In this document: in pieces, positions 36,051-44,507 of the stretch | Layout: each line of letters opens with the position of its first letter | Numbering within the stretch: the first letter of the stretch is position 1 | The notes under the pieces: generated by a model | The model's input: the letters and a program-made list of their open reading frames with translations, nothing else | What the model was told of the DNA's origin: nothing | The model's database searches: none | Translations under genes and position numbers: made by a program | From: Bradyrhizobium sp. sBnM-33 | Lineage (GTDB): Bacteria; Pseudomonadota; Alphaproteobacteria; Rhizobiales; Xanthobacteraceae | Length of the DNA: 64,000 bases | Assembly (NCBI RefSeq): GCF_032917945.1 | Contig: NZ_CP136624.1 | Coordinates: forward strand, 3,968,001-4,032,000 | Direction of reading: 5' to 3'

Positions 36051-36809
36051 ATGCTGGAGATACGCTCCCTTTCCAAATCGTTTGGCGGCGTCAAGGCGAC
36101 GGACAATGTGACGCTCGATTTCGCCGATGGTTCGCTCACCGCCGTGATCGGCCCTAACGGCGCCGGCAAGAGTACTTTCTTCAACCTGATCACCGGCGCG
36201 CTGAAGCCGGATTCCGGCCAGATCCTGCTCAACGGCATCGATCTCGCCGGGCGCTCGCCTCCGGAAATCGTTCGGCATGGAATAGGCCGCGCCTTTCAGG
36301 TTGCGAGCATCTTCCCATCATTGACGGTGCAGGAGACGATGCTGGCGGCCGTCTGTGCCGATCAGGGCAGGGCCAGCATCCTGCACCGGCGCTTCCCGCT
36401 GGCGGAGACCCGCGACCGCGCCGAGCATGCGATGGAATTGCTGGGCTTGGCCAGCAAGCGGAACCGCACCGCAGCGACGCTGTCGCATGGTGACCAGAAG
36501 CTGCTCGATATCGCACTCGCTCTGGTGCTCGACCCGAAGGTGCTGCTGCTCGACGAGCCGACTGCTGGCATGGGCACCGAAGAGCGCTGGCGGATGATCG
36601 ACAAGGTGAGGGAGCTCTGGGACAAGCAGAAGATCACGGTGGTGTTCATCGAGCACGACATGGATATCGTGTTCAAGATCGCGCCCGAGATCGTCGTGCT
36701 CTGCTACGGCCGCATTCTTGCAACAGGCAAGGCGGATGCTATTCGCCGCAACGAGGCGGTGATCGAGGCCTATCTCGGCACCGAACATCACGCCGGAGCC
36801 CTCGCATGA
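36051..36809 (+). CDS. ABC transporter ATP-binding protein, LivG type
   Basis: A 252-residue ATPase with Walker A GPNGAGKSTFF (near residue 37) and the Liv-type GIGRAFQ Q-loop. The ABC-signature region reads LSHGDQKLLDIALAL, as often in LivG proteins where it departs from LSGGQ. Walker B is VLLLDEPTAGM and the switch His is in FIEHDMDIV. It starts 3 nt after the permease stop and overlaps the next ATPase by 4 nt. It energises uptake. Confidence 0.92.
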   Translation: MLEIRSLSKSFGGVKATDNVTLDFADGSLTAVIGPNGAGKSTFFNLITGALKPDSGQILLNGIDLAGRSPPEIVRHGIGRAFQVASIFPSLTVQETMLAAVCADQGRASILHRRFPLAETRDRAEHAMELLGLASKRNRTAATLSHGDQKLLDIALALVLDPKVLLLDEPTAGMGTEERWRMIDKVRELWDKQKITVVFIEHDMDIVFKIAPEIVVLCYGRILATGKADAIRRNEAVIEAYLGTEHHAGALA

Positions 36810-37522
36810 GTGCGCAACCGATCGTGCAGGTCGAGGACCTCGACGTCTATTACGGCACCAGCCAGATCTTGTTCGGCGTCGGCCTGTCGGTGCGGCAGGG
36901 CGAGACGATGGCGCTGCTCGGCCGCAACGGCGCCGGCAAGTCGACCACCATGAAAGCGATCATGGGGCTCGTTCCGGCCCGCCGCGGCACCGTCACCTTG
37001 CAGGGCAGGGTTGTCTCCGGGCTGAAGCCGCATCACATCGCGCGCGCCGGGCTCGGCTTCGTGCCCGAGGATCGCCAGATCTTTCCCGAACACACCGTCG
37101 AGGATAATCTGGTCATCGGGGCCAAGAAGGGGCCGAATGGCGAGGACGAATGGCCGATCCGGCGCATCTATGACATATTTCCGCTGTTGGAGCCGTTGCG
37201 TTACCGGATCGCGGGAAGGCTGTCCGGCGGCGAACAGCAGATGCTGGCGATTGCGCGCACGTTGATGGGCAATCCGGCGCTGCTGCTGCTGGACGAGCCG
37301 AGCGAGGGCCTGGCGCCGATAATCGTGCAGCGGATTGGCGAGTTGCTTCGGCAACTCCGCGGCACCGGAGCGACGGTGCTGATCGCCGAGCAGAACATGC
37401 ATTTTTGCCTTGGCCTTGCGACCCACGCGACGGTTATCGACAAGGGCCAGATCGTCTACACATCCGGGATCGAAGAGCTGAAAGCCAACGAAAATATTCG
37501 TCAGCGCTACCTCGCGCTGTAG
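36806..37522 (+). CDS. ABC transporter ATP-binding protein, LivF type
   Basis: A 238-residue second ATPase: Walker A GRNGAGKST, the LivF phrase GLGFVPEDRQIFP, signature LSGGEQQMLAIARTLM, Walker B LLLLDEPSEGLAP and the switch His replaced in position by AEQNMHF, which is usual for LivF. It completes the five-gene transporter. The CoA transferase follows 22 bp later, so transport and catabolism are probably co-transcribed. Confidence 0.92.
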   Translation: MSAQPIVQVEDLDVYYGTSQILFGVGLSVRQGETMALLGRNGAGKSTTMKAIMGLVPARRGTVTLQGRVVSGLKPHHIARAGLGFVPEDRQIFPEHTVEDNLVIGAKKGPNGEDEWPIRRIYDIFPLLEPLRYRIAGRLSGGEQQMLAIARTLMGNPALLLLDEPSEGLAPIIVQRIGELLRQLRGTGATVLIAEQNMHFCLGLATHATVIDKGQIVYTSGIEELKANENIRQRYLAL

Positions 37523-37544
37523 CTTTCCGCCCGCCGGGGACGAG

Positions 37545-38759
37545 ATGGCCATGGAACGTAAGACATCGCCGACGCATGAGGCGCCGTATCGCGGCCTGCG
37601 TGTGCTGGATTTCGGGCAGGGCATTGCCTCGCCCTATTGCGCGATGCTGCTGGGCGTCTACGGGGCTGACGTCATTAAGGTGGAGCCGCCCGAGGGTGAT
37701 TGGTCGCGCTTCCTCGGAACCACCTATGGAGGCCACACCACGCTGTCGGCGGTCTATAATCGCGGCAAGCGCAGCCTTTGCCTGGACATGAAGCACAAGG
37801 AAGGAATTGCAGTCGCCCGAGCGCTGGCGAGAGATTGTGACGTGCTGATCGAAGGCTTTCGGCCGGGCGTCGCCGCGCGGCTCGGCATTGGTTACGAGGA
37901 GTTGTCGCGCGGCAACCCGGGGCTGATCTATCTCTCGGTCAGCGCGTTCGGGCAGAGCGGTCCCTATTCGAAGCGGCCGGGCTCTGATTCCGTGGCGCAG
38001 GCGTTTTCCGGCCTGGTGTCGATCAATGTCGGGAACGACGGCACCCCGCCCCGGGTCGGTACCACGATCTCCGACGTCGTGACCGGCGTCTACGCCTCCC
38101 AGGCGATCGCGACGACGCTGTTCGCGCGCGCAACTGTCGGCACCGGGCGCTTGATCGACGTCAACCTCTGCCAATCGACATCGGCGCTGCTGGGCCACAA
38201 GGTCGCCGAATATATTCTGGAGGGCGGTGCGCCGCGCGCGCTTAACGTGCCGGCGGGCTCGTATCAGACGGCCGACGGCTGGATGATGGTCACGCTGGTA
38301 AACGAGCCGCAATACAAGCGGCTGTGCGCGGCGATCGGCCGCGAGGATCTTGCCAGCGATCCGCGCTTTGACGATTTTGCGCGCCGTGCGGATTTCGTGG
38401 ATGCGCTGATTCCGCAGTTGCGGGAGGTGTTTCTGGCACAGCCGACGGATGCCTGGCTTGCCCGGCTGCACGCCGCCGATCTCATTGCTGAGCGGATCCT
38501 CAATCCCGGAGAATGGCTGCGCAATGCGCATGTCGAGGCGACAAGGGCGGCGGTCTGCCAGCAGACGCCGGGCGTGGGGCCGGTGTACTCACCGCGGACG
38601 CCAGGGATTGCGAGCTTCTCCGAGGATGACTTGCGCCCTGCACCTGATATAGGCCAGGACAGTTACGAGGTACTGCTGGAAGCTGGCTTCGAGCGCAGCG
38701 CCATCGACGATCTGGTTGAGGCCGGCGCGGTGCGCCAGGCGAAGGGAGGCACGGCATGA
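37545..38759 (+). CDS. Class III CoA transferase (CaiB/BaiF type)
   Basis: A 404-residue family III CoA transferase, which moves CoA from a donor thioester to a free acid without ATP. The N-terminus RGLRVLDFGQGIASPYCAML and the segments VYNRGKRSLCLDMKHKEG and LIEGFRPGVAARLG are diagnostic. The catalytic Asp is probably in TTISDVVTGVYA. It overlaps the crotonase gene by 4 nt. With the ATP-dependent ligase in the other arm, the cluster has two ways to make a CoA thioester, perhaps one for the substrate and one for recycling CoA at the end. Confidence 0.9.
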   Translation: MAMERKTSPTHEAPYRGLRVLDFGQGIASPYCAMLLGVYGADVIKVEPPEGDWSRFLGTTYGGHTTLSAVYNRGKRSLCLDMKHKEGIAVARALARDCDVLIEGFRPGVAARLGIGYEELSRGNPGLIYLSVSAFGQSGPYSKRPGSDSVAQAFSGLVSINVGNDGTPPRVGTTISDVVTGVYASQAIATTLFARATVGTGRLIDVNLCQSTSALLGHKVAEYILEGGAPRALNVPAGSYQTADGWMMVTLVNEPQYKRLCAAIGREDLASDPRFDDFARRADFVDALIPQLREVFLAQPTDAWLARLHAADLIAERILNPGEWLRNAHVEATRAAVCQQTPGVGPVYSPRTPGIASFSEDDLRPAPDIGQDSYEVLLEAGFERSAIDDLVEAGAVRQAKGGTA

Positions 38760-39532
38760 ATACCGATCTCGTTCGTTATTCCATCTCGGGCAATATTGCC
38801 GAGATCATGCTGGATCGCCCGCCGGTCAATGCGCTCAGCATGGATCTGATCGATGCGTTGCTGGCGGCGCTTTCGAAGGCGAGAGATGACGAAGCGGTGC
38901 GCGCCGTCATCATCGGTAGCGCGCACAAAGTGTTTTGTGCCGGGCTTGATCTGGATATCGTTCGCGGCAAGCCGGGGATCGAGACCAAGAAATTCCTTGA
39001 ACGGTTGTATTTCGCGCTCAACGATACCCAGTATCGCATGGGCAAGCCGACCATCGCTGCGATAGACGGCGCAGTTCGCGCCGGCGGCATGACGATTGCG
39101 ATTTCCTGCGACATGATCATTGCGGGCGAAGGCTGTACCTTCGGCTATCCCGAGATCGACGTTGGCCTGATCCCGGCCATTCACTTCGTGCAACTGCCGC
39201 GGCTGGTCGGCAAGCACCAGGCTTTCGGACCGCTGTTCCTCGGCGAGCCCTTTGATGCCACGACGGCGTTTCGCATGGGATTGCTGAGTGAGGTCGTTCC
39301 GAAGGGAACCGCGTTGGATCGGGCACGGGAGATCGCGCGCAAGCTCGCTGCCAAATCACCTATCGTCATGAAGATCGGGCGCGATGCTTTCATGCGGGCG
39401 GTCGACGCCGATTTCCGCCGCTCGGTCGAAAATGCCGCCGAGAGCTTTGCACTCGTTGCAACGACGGAGGACTGTCAGGAAGGGTTGAATGCGTTCGTCG
39501 AGAAGCGAACGCCGAGCTACAGGGGGCGCTGA
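38756..39532 (+). CDS. Enoyl-CoA hydratase/isomerase family protein
   Basis: A 258-residue crotonase. The oxyanion-hole segment HKVFCAGLDLDIV and GAVRAGGMTIAISCD are conserved. Of the two catalytic Glu of enoyl-CoA hydratase, the second is present (E133 in GYPEID), but the position of the first is T113 in RAGGMT. That points to an isomerase, lyase or hydrolase rather than a standard hydratase. A MaoC-type hydratase next door could supply the hydration step. Translationally linked on both sides (ATGA upstream, TGATG downstream). Confidence 0.87.
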   Translation: MNTDLVRYSISGNIAEIMLDRPPVNALSMDLIDALLAALSKARDDEAVRAVIIGSAHKVFCAGLDLDIVRGKPGIETKKFLERLYFALNDTQYRMGKPTIAAIDGAVRAGGMTIAISCDMIIAGEGCTFGYPEIDVGLIPAIHFVQLPRLVGKHQAFGPLFLGEPFDATTAFRMGLLSEVVPKGTALDRAREIARKLAAKSPIVMKIGRDAFMRAVDADFRRSVENAAESFALVATTEDCQEGLNAFVEKRTPSYRGR

Positions 39533-39987
39533 TGGCTGGATTGTATTTCGAGGAGTTTGAGGTCGGCCGCGAATTCCATCACGAGTTCAGCCGCACGGTG
39601 ACCGAGATGGACAACACGCTGTTCAGTCTCCTAACCATGAACCCGCAGCCGCTGCACATTGACGCGCATTTCGCCGAGAATACCGAATTCGGCCAGCGGC
39701 TGTTCAACAGCATCTATACGCTTGGCATCATGATCGGCATGAGCGTCTACGATACGACGCTCGGCACCACGATCGGCAACCTCGGCATGACCGACGTCAA
39801 GTTTCCACAGCCGGTATTTCACGGCGATACGCTCAAGGCGCACACCAAAATCATTTCCAAGCGCGAGAGCAAGTCGCGGCCGAACCAGGGCATTGTCGAG
39901 TTTGAGCATACCATGACCAATCAGCGCGGCGAGGTGGTGGCGAGTTGCCGCCGGACCGGCCTGATGCATTGTAAACCGAAGGCGTGA
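39532..39987 (+). CDS. MaoC-type (R)-enoyl-CoA hydratase
   Basis: A 151-residue single hot-dog-fold protein. The hydratase-2 motif reads TMNPQPLHIDAHFAENT near residue 35, with the catalytic His in PLHID. The usual Asp of the motif appears as Asn/Met, as in several MaoC proteins acting on mesaconyl- or methylmalyl-type CoA esters. It begins in the stop codon of the crotonase gene and is followed 4 bp later by the CitE-like lyase, so the three act in sequence. Confidence 0.88.
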   Translation: MAGLYFEEFEVGREFHHEFSRTVTEMDNTLFSLLTMNPQPLHIDAHFAENTEFGQRLFNSIYTLGIMIGMSVYDTTLGTTIGNLGMTDVKFPQPVFHGDTLKAHTKIISKRESKSRPNQGIVEFEHTMTNQRGEVVASCRRTGLMHCKPKA

Positions 39988-39991
39988 AGCT

Positions 39992-40849
39992 ATGCGATCG
40001 TTCCTGTTCGTTCCCGGCGATAGCCTGCGCAAGTTCGAAAGCGCGAAGAAGACGGCGGCCGACGCGCTGATCCTCGACCTCGAGGATTCGATTGCGCCGG
40101 AGGAGAAGGTCGGTGCGCGGCGAATGGTGCGCGAGATGCTCGACGCCCGGAATCCGAACCAGAAGATGCATGTCCGCGTCAACGCGCTCGATACCGACTT
40201 GACGCTTGGCGATCTTGCGGCCGTCATGCCGGGCCGCCCTGACGGCATTGTGCTGCCGAAATGCGCCGGCGCTGCCGACGTGAACCGTCTCTCGCTCTAT
40301 CTCGATGCTTTCGAGGCAGCCGCCGGGATTGAACAGGGATCGACGAGGATCGTCACCGTGGCGACGGAGACCGCGAGGGCCGTGCTCAAGCTGTTCGATT
40401 TCGAGAACATGAGCCCGCGGCTGTGGGGCATGATGTGGGGCGCCGAGGATCTCGCGGCATCGCTCGGTGCGTCGCGAAACCGGACCGGCGGCCGCTTTCA
40501 TGGTCCGTTCCTTTTGGCGCGCGATCTCTGCCTGATCAGCGCGGCCGCAGCCGGCGTGGTTGCGATCGATACCATCGCGACCGACATCAACGACCTCGAC
40601 GCGCTGCGAGAAGAGGCGATCGCTGCGCGGCAGGATGGCTTCCTTGCCAAGGCGGTGATCCATCCCAAGCACGTCGATGTTGTCAATGCCGCCTTCATGC
40701 CGACGGATGAGGAAATCGCCTGGTCGGAGAAGGTGGTGAACGCGTTCAACGACAATCCGACGTCAGGCGTCGTGAAGATCGACGGCAAGATGATCGACAA
40801 GCCGCATCTGCGCGCCGCGGAGAAGATTTTGGCGCTGCGAGGACGTTAG
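39992..40849 (+). CDS. CitE-like lyase (HpcH/HpaI family)
   Basis: A 285-residue TIM-barrel lyase related to the citrate lyase beta chain and malyl-CoA lyase. MRSFLFVPGDSLRKFESAK and ILDLEDSIAPEEK carry the substrate Arg and metal-binding acidic residues, and the segment GMMWGAEDLAASLGA supplies another Glu/Asp pair. Such enzymes cleave or make hydroxyacyl-CoA esters, or act as thioesterases. Coupled to a MaoC hydratase, it suggests hydration and then retro-Claisen cleavage of a dicarboxyl-CoA. The thiolase gene follows after 91 bp. Confidence 0.88.
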   Translation: MRSFLFVPGDSLRKFESAKKTAADALILDLEDSIAPEEKVGARRMVREMLDARNPNQKMHVRVNALDTDLTLGDLAAVMPGRPDGIVLPKCAGAADVNRLSLYLDAFEAAAGIEQGSTRIVTVATETARAVLKLFDFENMSPRLWGMMWGAEDLAASLGASRNRTGGRFHGPFLLARDLCLISAAAAGVVAIDTIATDINDLDALREEAIAARQDGFLAKAVIHPKHVDVVNAAFMPTDEEIAWSEKVVNAFNDNPTSGVVKIDGKMIDKPHLRAAEKILALRGR

Positions 40850-40878
40850 CGCGCTCATTCGGGCCGCGATTGAGTACA

Positions 40879-40907
40879 TTGACACCCTAATCCGATCGGC
40901 TGCAAAT
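40879..40907 (+). promoter_or_regulatory. Possible promoter for the thiolase gene
   Basis: TTGACA at 40879-40884, a 17-nt spacer, then GCAAAT at 40902-40907. The -35 is consensus but the -10 is poor. A 6-bp hairpin (GGCTGC/GCAGCC) overlaps the -10. Could let the thiolase be made separately from the upstream operon. Confidence 0.3.
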
Positions 40908-40940
40908 GCAGCCAATCAACAGGCTTCAAAGGACAACACC

Positions 40941-42173
40941 ATGGTTGACGCGCTGATCATCGACGCATGCAGGACGCCGCGGGGCATCGGCAAGGCCGGG
41001 AAAGGCGCCCTGTCGGGCATTCATCCCCAGCAGCTCGGCGCTACGGTCTTGCGCGCGCTGGCTGATCGCACCGGCATCAATACCGCAGACGTCGACGACA
41101 TCATCTGGGGCACCAGTTCGCAACGCGGCCAGCAGAGCGGCGATCTCGGCCGGATGTCGGCGCTCGATGCCGGCTATGACGTCCGTGCCAGCGCGGTGAC
41201 GCTGGACCGGTTCTGCGGGTCCGGCATCACCAGCGTCAACATGGCGGCGAGCTCGATCATGGCTGGCGCGGAGGACCTCGTGATCGCTGGCGGCACCGAG
41301 ATGATGTCGATGGAGGGACGTCGCGGCGAGGGGCCGTTCATGATGGACAATGGCAATCTCCGCCTGCGCGCCCGGCATCCGCAATCGCATCAGGGCGTCT
41401 GTGCCGACGCGGTGGCGACGCTGGAAGGCATCACGCGGCAGGACGTCGATGAGCTCGGCCTCGAAAGCCAGAAACGGGCGGCAGCCGCCATCAAGGGCGG
41501 GCATTTCGACAAGAGCCTTGTGCCTGTTTATCGCGAGGACGGCAGTCTTGCGCTGGATCGCGAGGAGTATCCGCGGCCGCAAACGACGCTCGAGGGTCTG
41601 GCCGGGTTGAAGCCTGCCTTTCCGGCGGTGGCGGACTATCCGCTCGACGACAAGGGCACCACTTATCGCAAGCTCATTCTGGACAAATATCCCGACCTCG
41701 ACATCAATTTCGTGCATCATGCCGGCAATTCCTCTGGCGTCGTCGACGGCTCGGCGGCGATCCTGCTGGCGTCGCCGAGTTACGCCAAAGCCCACGGCCT
41801 GAAGCCGCGCGCCCGCGTGGTCGCGATGGCGAATATGGGAGACTCTCCGACGCTGATGCTGAATGCACCGGTGCCGGCCGCCCGCAAGGTGCTGGCCAAG
41901 GCAGGCCTCACGCTCGACGATATCGACCTGTTTGAAATCAATGAAGCCTTTGCAGTGGTCGCCGAAAAGTTCATCCGGGATCTCAAGCTTGATCGTGAGA
42001 AGGTCAATGTCAATGGCGGCTCGATCGCGCTCGGTCATCCCATCGGTGCAACCGGCTCGATCCTGATCGGCACCGTGCTCGACGAGCTGGAGCGGCGCGA
42101 TCTTAAGCGCGGGCTCGTGACGATGTGTGCCGCCGGCGGCATGGCCCCGGCCATCATCATCGAGCGCGTCTGA
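40941..42173 (+). CDS. Acetyl-CoA acetyltransferase (thiolase)
   Basis: A 410-residue thiolase that cleaves a 3-oxoacyl-CoA with CoA to release acetyl-CoA, or runs in reverse. The nucleophile Cys92 is in DRFCGSG. NEAFAV, GGSIALGHPIGATG with His366, and the base Cys396 in MCAAGGMAPA complete the active site. Length is normal. It is the last gene of the plus-strand arm and ends 6 bp from the sensor kinase gene on the other strand. Confidence 0.92.
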   Translation: MVDALIIDACRTPRGIGKAGKGALSGIHPQQLGATVLRALADRTGINTADVDDIIWGTSSQRGQQSGDLGRMSALDAGYDVRASAVTLDRFCGSGITSVNMAASSIMAGAEDLVIAGGTEMMSMEGRRGEGPFMMDNGNLRLRARHPQSHQGVCADAVATLEGITRQDVDELGLESQKRAAAAIKGGHFDKSLVPVYREDGSLALDREEYPRPQTTLEGLAGLKPAFPAVADYPLDDKGTTYRKLILDKYPDLDINFVHHAGNSSGVVDGSAAILLASPSYAKAHGLKPRARVVAMANMGDSPTLMLNAPVPAARKVLAKAGLTLDDIDLFEINEAFAVVAEKFIRDLKLDREKVNVNGGSIALGHPIGATGSILIGTVLDELERRDLKRGLVTMCAAGGMAPAIIIERV

Positions 42174-42179
42174 CGGACT

Positions 42180-43772
42180 TCAGGCAGCCGGAAACTGCAG
42201 TTCGAACGCGACGCCCTTGTCGGACGGCAAAAGCCGGATCGAGCCGCCGTGGCTGGTCATGATAGCCTGGACGATAGAGAGTCCCATTCCCGTGCCGCCG
42301 GTGTCGCGGCGCGTGGTGAAGAAAGCGTCGAAGATCTTCTCCCGGTTCGCTTCGGATATCGGGTCACCATCATTGCTGACTACCATCCTGACGGATCCGT
42401 TTTCCTCAGCCGCTTCGAGCCGCACGGCCTTGGCGTTATGACGGATGGCGTTGTCGGTCAGATGCGACAACACGATCAGTGCGTTTTCGCTGGACATGCC
42501 GATCGAGCGGTCCAGGCATCCCGTTGCGTCGATCGCGCGTGTCGGAAACCGGCTCTTCAATCCGCCGATGACCTGCGAAAGCTCGGTCTGCTCATTCTGC
42601 GGCGCGGCCTCGGCACGCGCCAGTTCGCGTAAGCGCTGAGTCATGACTTCGAGGCGCCCAGTGTCCCCCACAATGTTCGATATGAAATTCTTCTGCTCCA
42701 TCCGGGTGAGGGTGTCTGTCTTGCTTTCCAGGGAATCCAGCAGGAGTTCGGCGGCGCCCTTGATCGATGTCAGCGGCGACTTCAACTCGTGGGTAAGGTG
42801 CGCCGAGAAGGTTGCGATGTAATCCGACCGCCGCGACAATTGTTCGGCCATGTCGAGGAAGCTGTGCGACAACTGGGCGAACTCGCGTGTGCCATAATGG
42901 GCGAGGGGCCGAAATGCATCGCGATCGCCACGGCTGATGCGCGCGGCGCGATCGACCAGCTCGCGCATTGGGCGGGTGATGGTTCGGGAGAAAACCAAGC
43001 CGATAACGATCGTCGCGAAAATAACCGCAAGTGCCGCCAGAATGAACTTGCCGCGCTCTTGATAGAGATGATCGAAGATGTTGCTCGGCGTCCTCGACGT
43101 ATAGATCACGCCTGCGACGCGGTTGTTGACGATGACAGGCATTGCCGAGAACACGTGGACGCCGACGCCGCGGCTGATCGAGTAGATCGGAGGAGGAGGC
43201 TTGTCGGGTTTGCGAATCCGCAGCGCCGCCCGGTATTGTCCCTTGAGCGCTGTCGCTATCTCCTTGATATGGGCCAGCGATTGGCCCACCTCCTCGCGCC
43301 CGGCAATCACGACGCCGCGGGAATCGAGGATGCGGAAGCCGGCCAGCGTGACTTTCTGGGTTTCCCGGATGATCGGCGTCAGCCGCGAGCCGATCTCGAC
43401 ATAGGGTTGCGATGCGGGCGCGCTTGCCGGGAGTGCGTCAGGCCGCCGCCGAAGCAGGTCGGCGCCGGCGGCGAGATCGAGCGCGGGCCGGATCGGCGTA
43501 AGCTGGTCTTCCCGGCCCATGCGCGCCTCGGGCGGAATTTCGGCGCCGAGCGCAATGCCTGCGGTAAGGCGGCTCTCCACTTCTCGCGCATAGACCGCCG
43601 CCAGCACCCGGCTTTGCGCGATCAGCTCGGCCTGTGTTTGGTGAATAAGCTGATTGTCATAGAGGCGGAAGAAGAATAGTCCGACCAGGGGCAGTGTCGC
43701 CGCGGCGGCGAGCGCGGCAAAAATGACCTGTCCTACGGACGGTCGCCATTTTTCAGCCTTGTGAGGCATCAT
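42180..43772 (-). CDS. Sensor histidine kinase
   Basis: A 530-residue membrane kinase. Two transmembrane helices (about residues 15-35 and 240-260) enclose a periplasmic sensor of about 200 residues. A HAMP linker follows, then the phosphoacceptor box FSAHLTHELKSPLTSIKGAA, the N box DNAIRHNAK, the G1 region VVSNDGDP, and G2 GGTGMGLSIV. The start ATG at 43772 overlaps the TGA of the response regulator gene, so the pair is co-translated. The general layout is like E. coli CreC, but the stimulus cannot be told from sequence. Confidence 0.88.
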   Translation of the reverse strand: MMPHKAEKWRPSVGQVIFAALAAAATLPLVGLFFFRLYDNQLIHQTQAELIAQSRVLAAVYAREVESRLTAGIALGAEIPPEARMGREDQLTPIRPALDLAAGADLLRRRPDALPASAPASQPYVEIGSRLTPIIRETQKVTLAGFRILDSRGVVIAGREEVGQSLAHIKEIATALKGQYRAALRIRKPDKPPPPIYSISRGVGVHVFSAMPVIVNNRVAGVIYTSRTPSNIFDHLYQERGKFILAALAVIFATIVIGLVFSRTITRPMRELVDRAARISRGDRDAFRPLAHYGTREFAQLSHSFLDMAEQLSRRSDYIATFSAHLTHELKSPLTSIKGAAELLLDSLESKTDTLTRMEQKNFISNIVGDTGRLEVMTQRLRELARAEAAPQNEQTELSQVIGGLKSRFPTRAIDATGCLDRSIGMSSENALIVLSHLTDNAIRHNAKAVRLEAAEENGSVRMVVSNDGDPISEANREKIFDAFFTTRRDTGGTGMGLSIVQAIMTSHGGSIRLLPSDKGVAFELQFPAA

Positions 43773-44473
43773 GCCTGGAGCTCGCATCGCCCGAGCTTGA
43801 AGCCGACGCCGTGAATGGTTTCGATGACGTTGTCGCAGCTCACGGCGGACAGCTTGGCGCGGATATTGCGGATGTGGCTGTCGATGGTGCGATCGGACAC
43901 CTGGATGTTGAGCTGATAGGCGGCGCTCATGATCTGCTCGCGGCTGAAAACGAGCGTCGGCCGTGTCAGGAATGCCCTGAGGATTCCAAACTCGATGGCC
44001 GTCAGACGCAGCGGCTTGCCCGCAAACTCGGCAATATGCTGGCCGGGATCGACGAACAACTTGCCTTGCGACAGCGTGGCAGTGGACGCCTTTGCGTCTT
44101 GCCCGCGCGAGGTGATGCGGCGCAGGATGACGTTTACCCTCGCAACGAGTTCGCGCGGGCTGAAGGGCTTGGTGACATAGTCGTCACCGCCGATCTCCAG
44201 GCCCAATACGCGATCGATCTCGTCGTCGCGCGCGGAGAGAAACAGGATCGGAACATCTGAGGTTTTTCTGATTTCACGGCAGACGTCCAGGCCGTCGAAT
44301 TCCGGCATGCCGATATCCAGAATGATCAGATCCGGCCTGTCGGCGGCAAAGCGGGTCAACGCCTCCTTGCCGTCGCGCGCTTCAAAGACGGTCATTCCGG
44401 CCTTCTTTAGTGCAACACGGATGACCTCGCGAATATGAAGGTCATCGTCAACGATGAGAATGCGGTGCGTCAA
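43769..44473 (-). CDS. OmpR/PhoB-family response regulator
   Basis: A 234-residue regulator starting at TTG 44473 (MTHRILIVDDD) with GGAGAG just upstream. The receiver domain has the acidic DDD cluster, the phosphoacceptor Asp in LIILDIGMPE, and Thr/Lys in LSARDD and YVTKPFSP. The C-terminal winged helix carries LTAIEFGILRAFLTRP and VSDRTIDSHIRNIRAKL. It forms an operon with the kinase. The CreB/PhoB-like type acts as a DNA-binding activator or repressor; targets unknown. Confidence 0.9.
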   Translation of the reverse strand: MTHRILIVDDDLHIREVIRVALKKAGMTVFEARDGKEALTRFAADRPDLIILDIGMPEFDGLDVCREIRKTSDVPILFLSARDDEIDRVLGLEIGGDDYVTKPFSPRELVARVNVILRRITSRGQDAKASTATLSQGKLFVDPGQHIAEFAGKPLRLTAIEFGILRAFLTRPTLVFSREQIMSAAYQLNIQVSDRTIDSHIRNIRAKLSAVSCDNVIETIHGVGFKLGRCELQA

Positions 44474-44507
44474 ACGTCTCTCCCGGCGCAATCGGCTTGC
44501 AGTCGTA

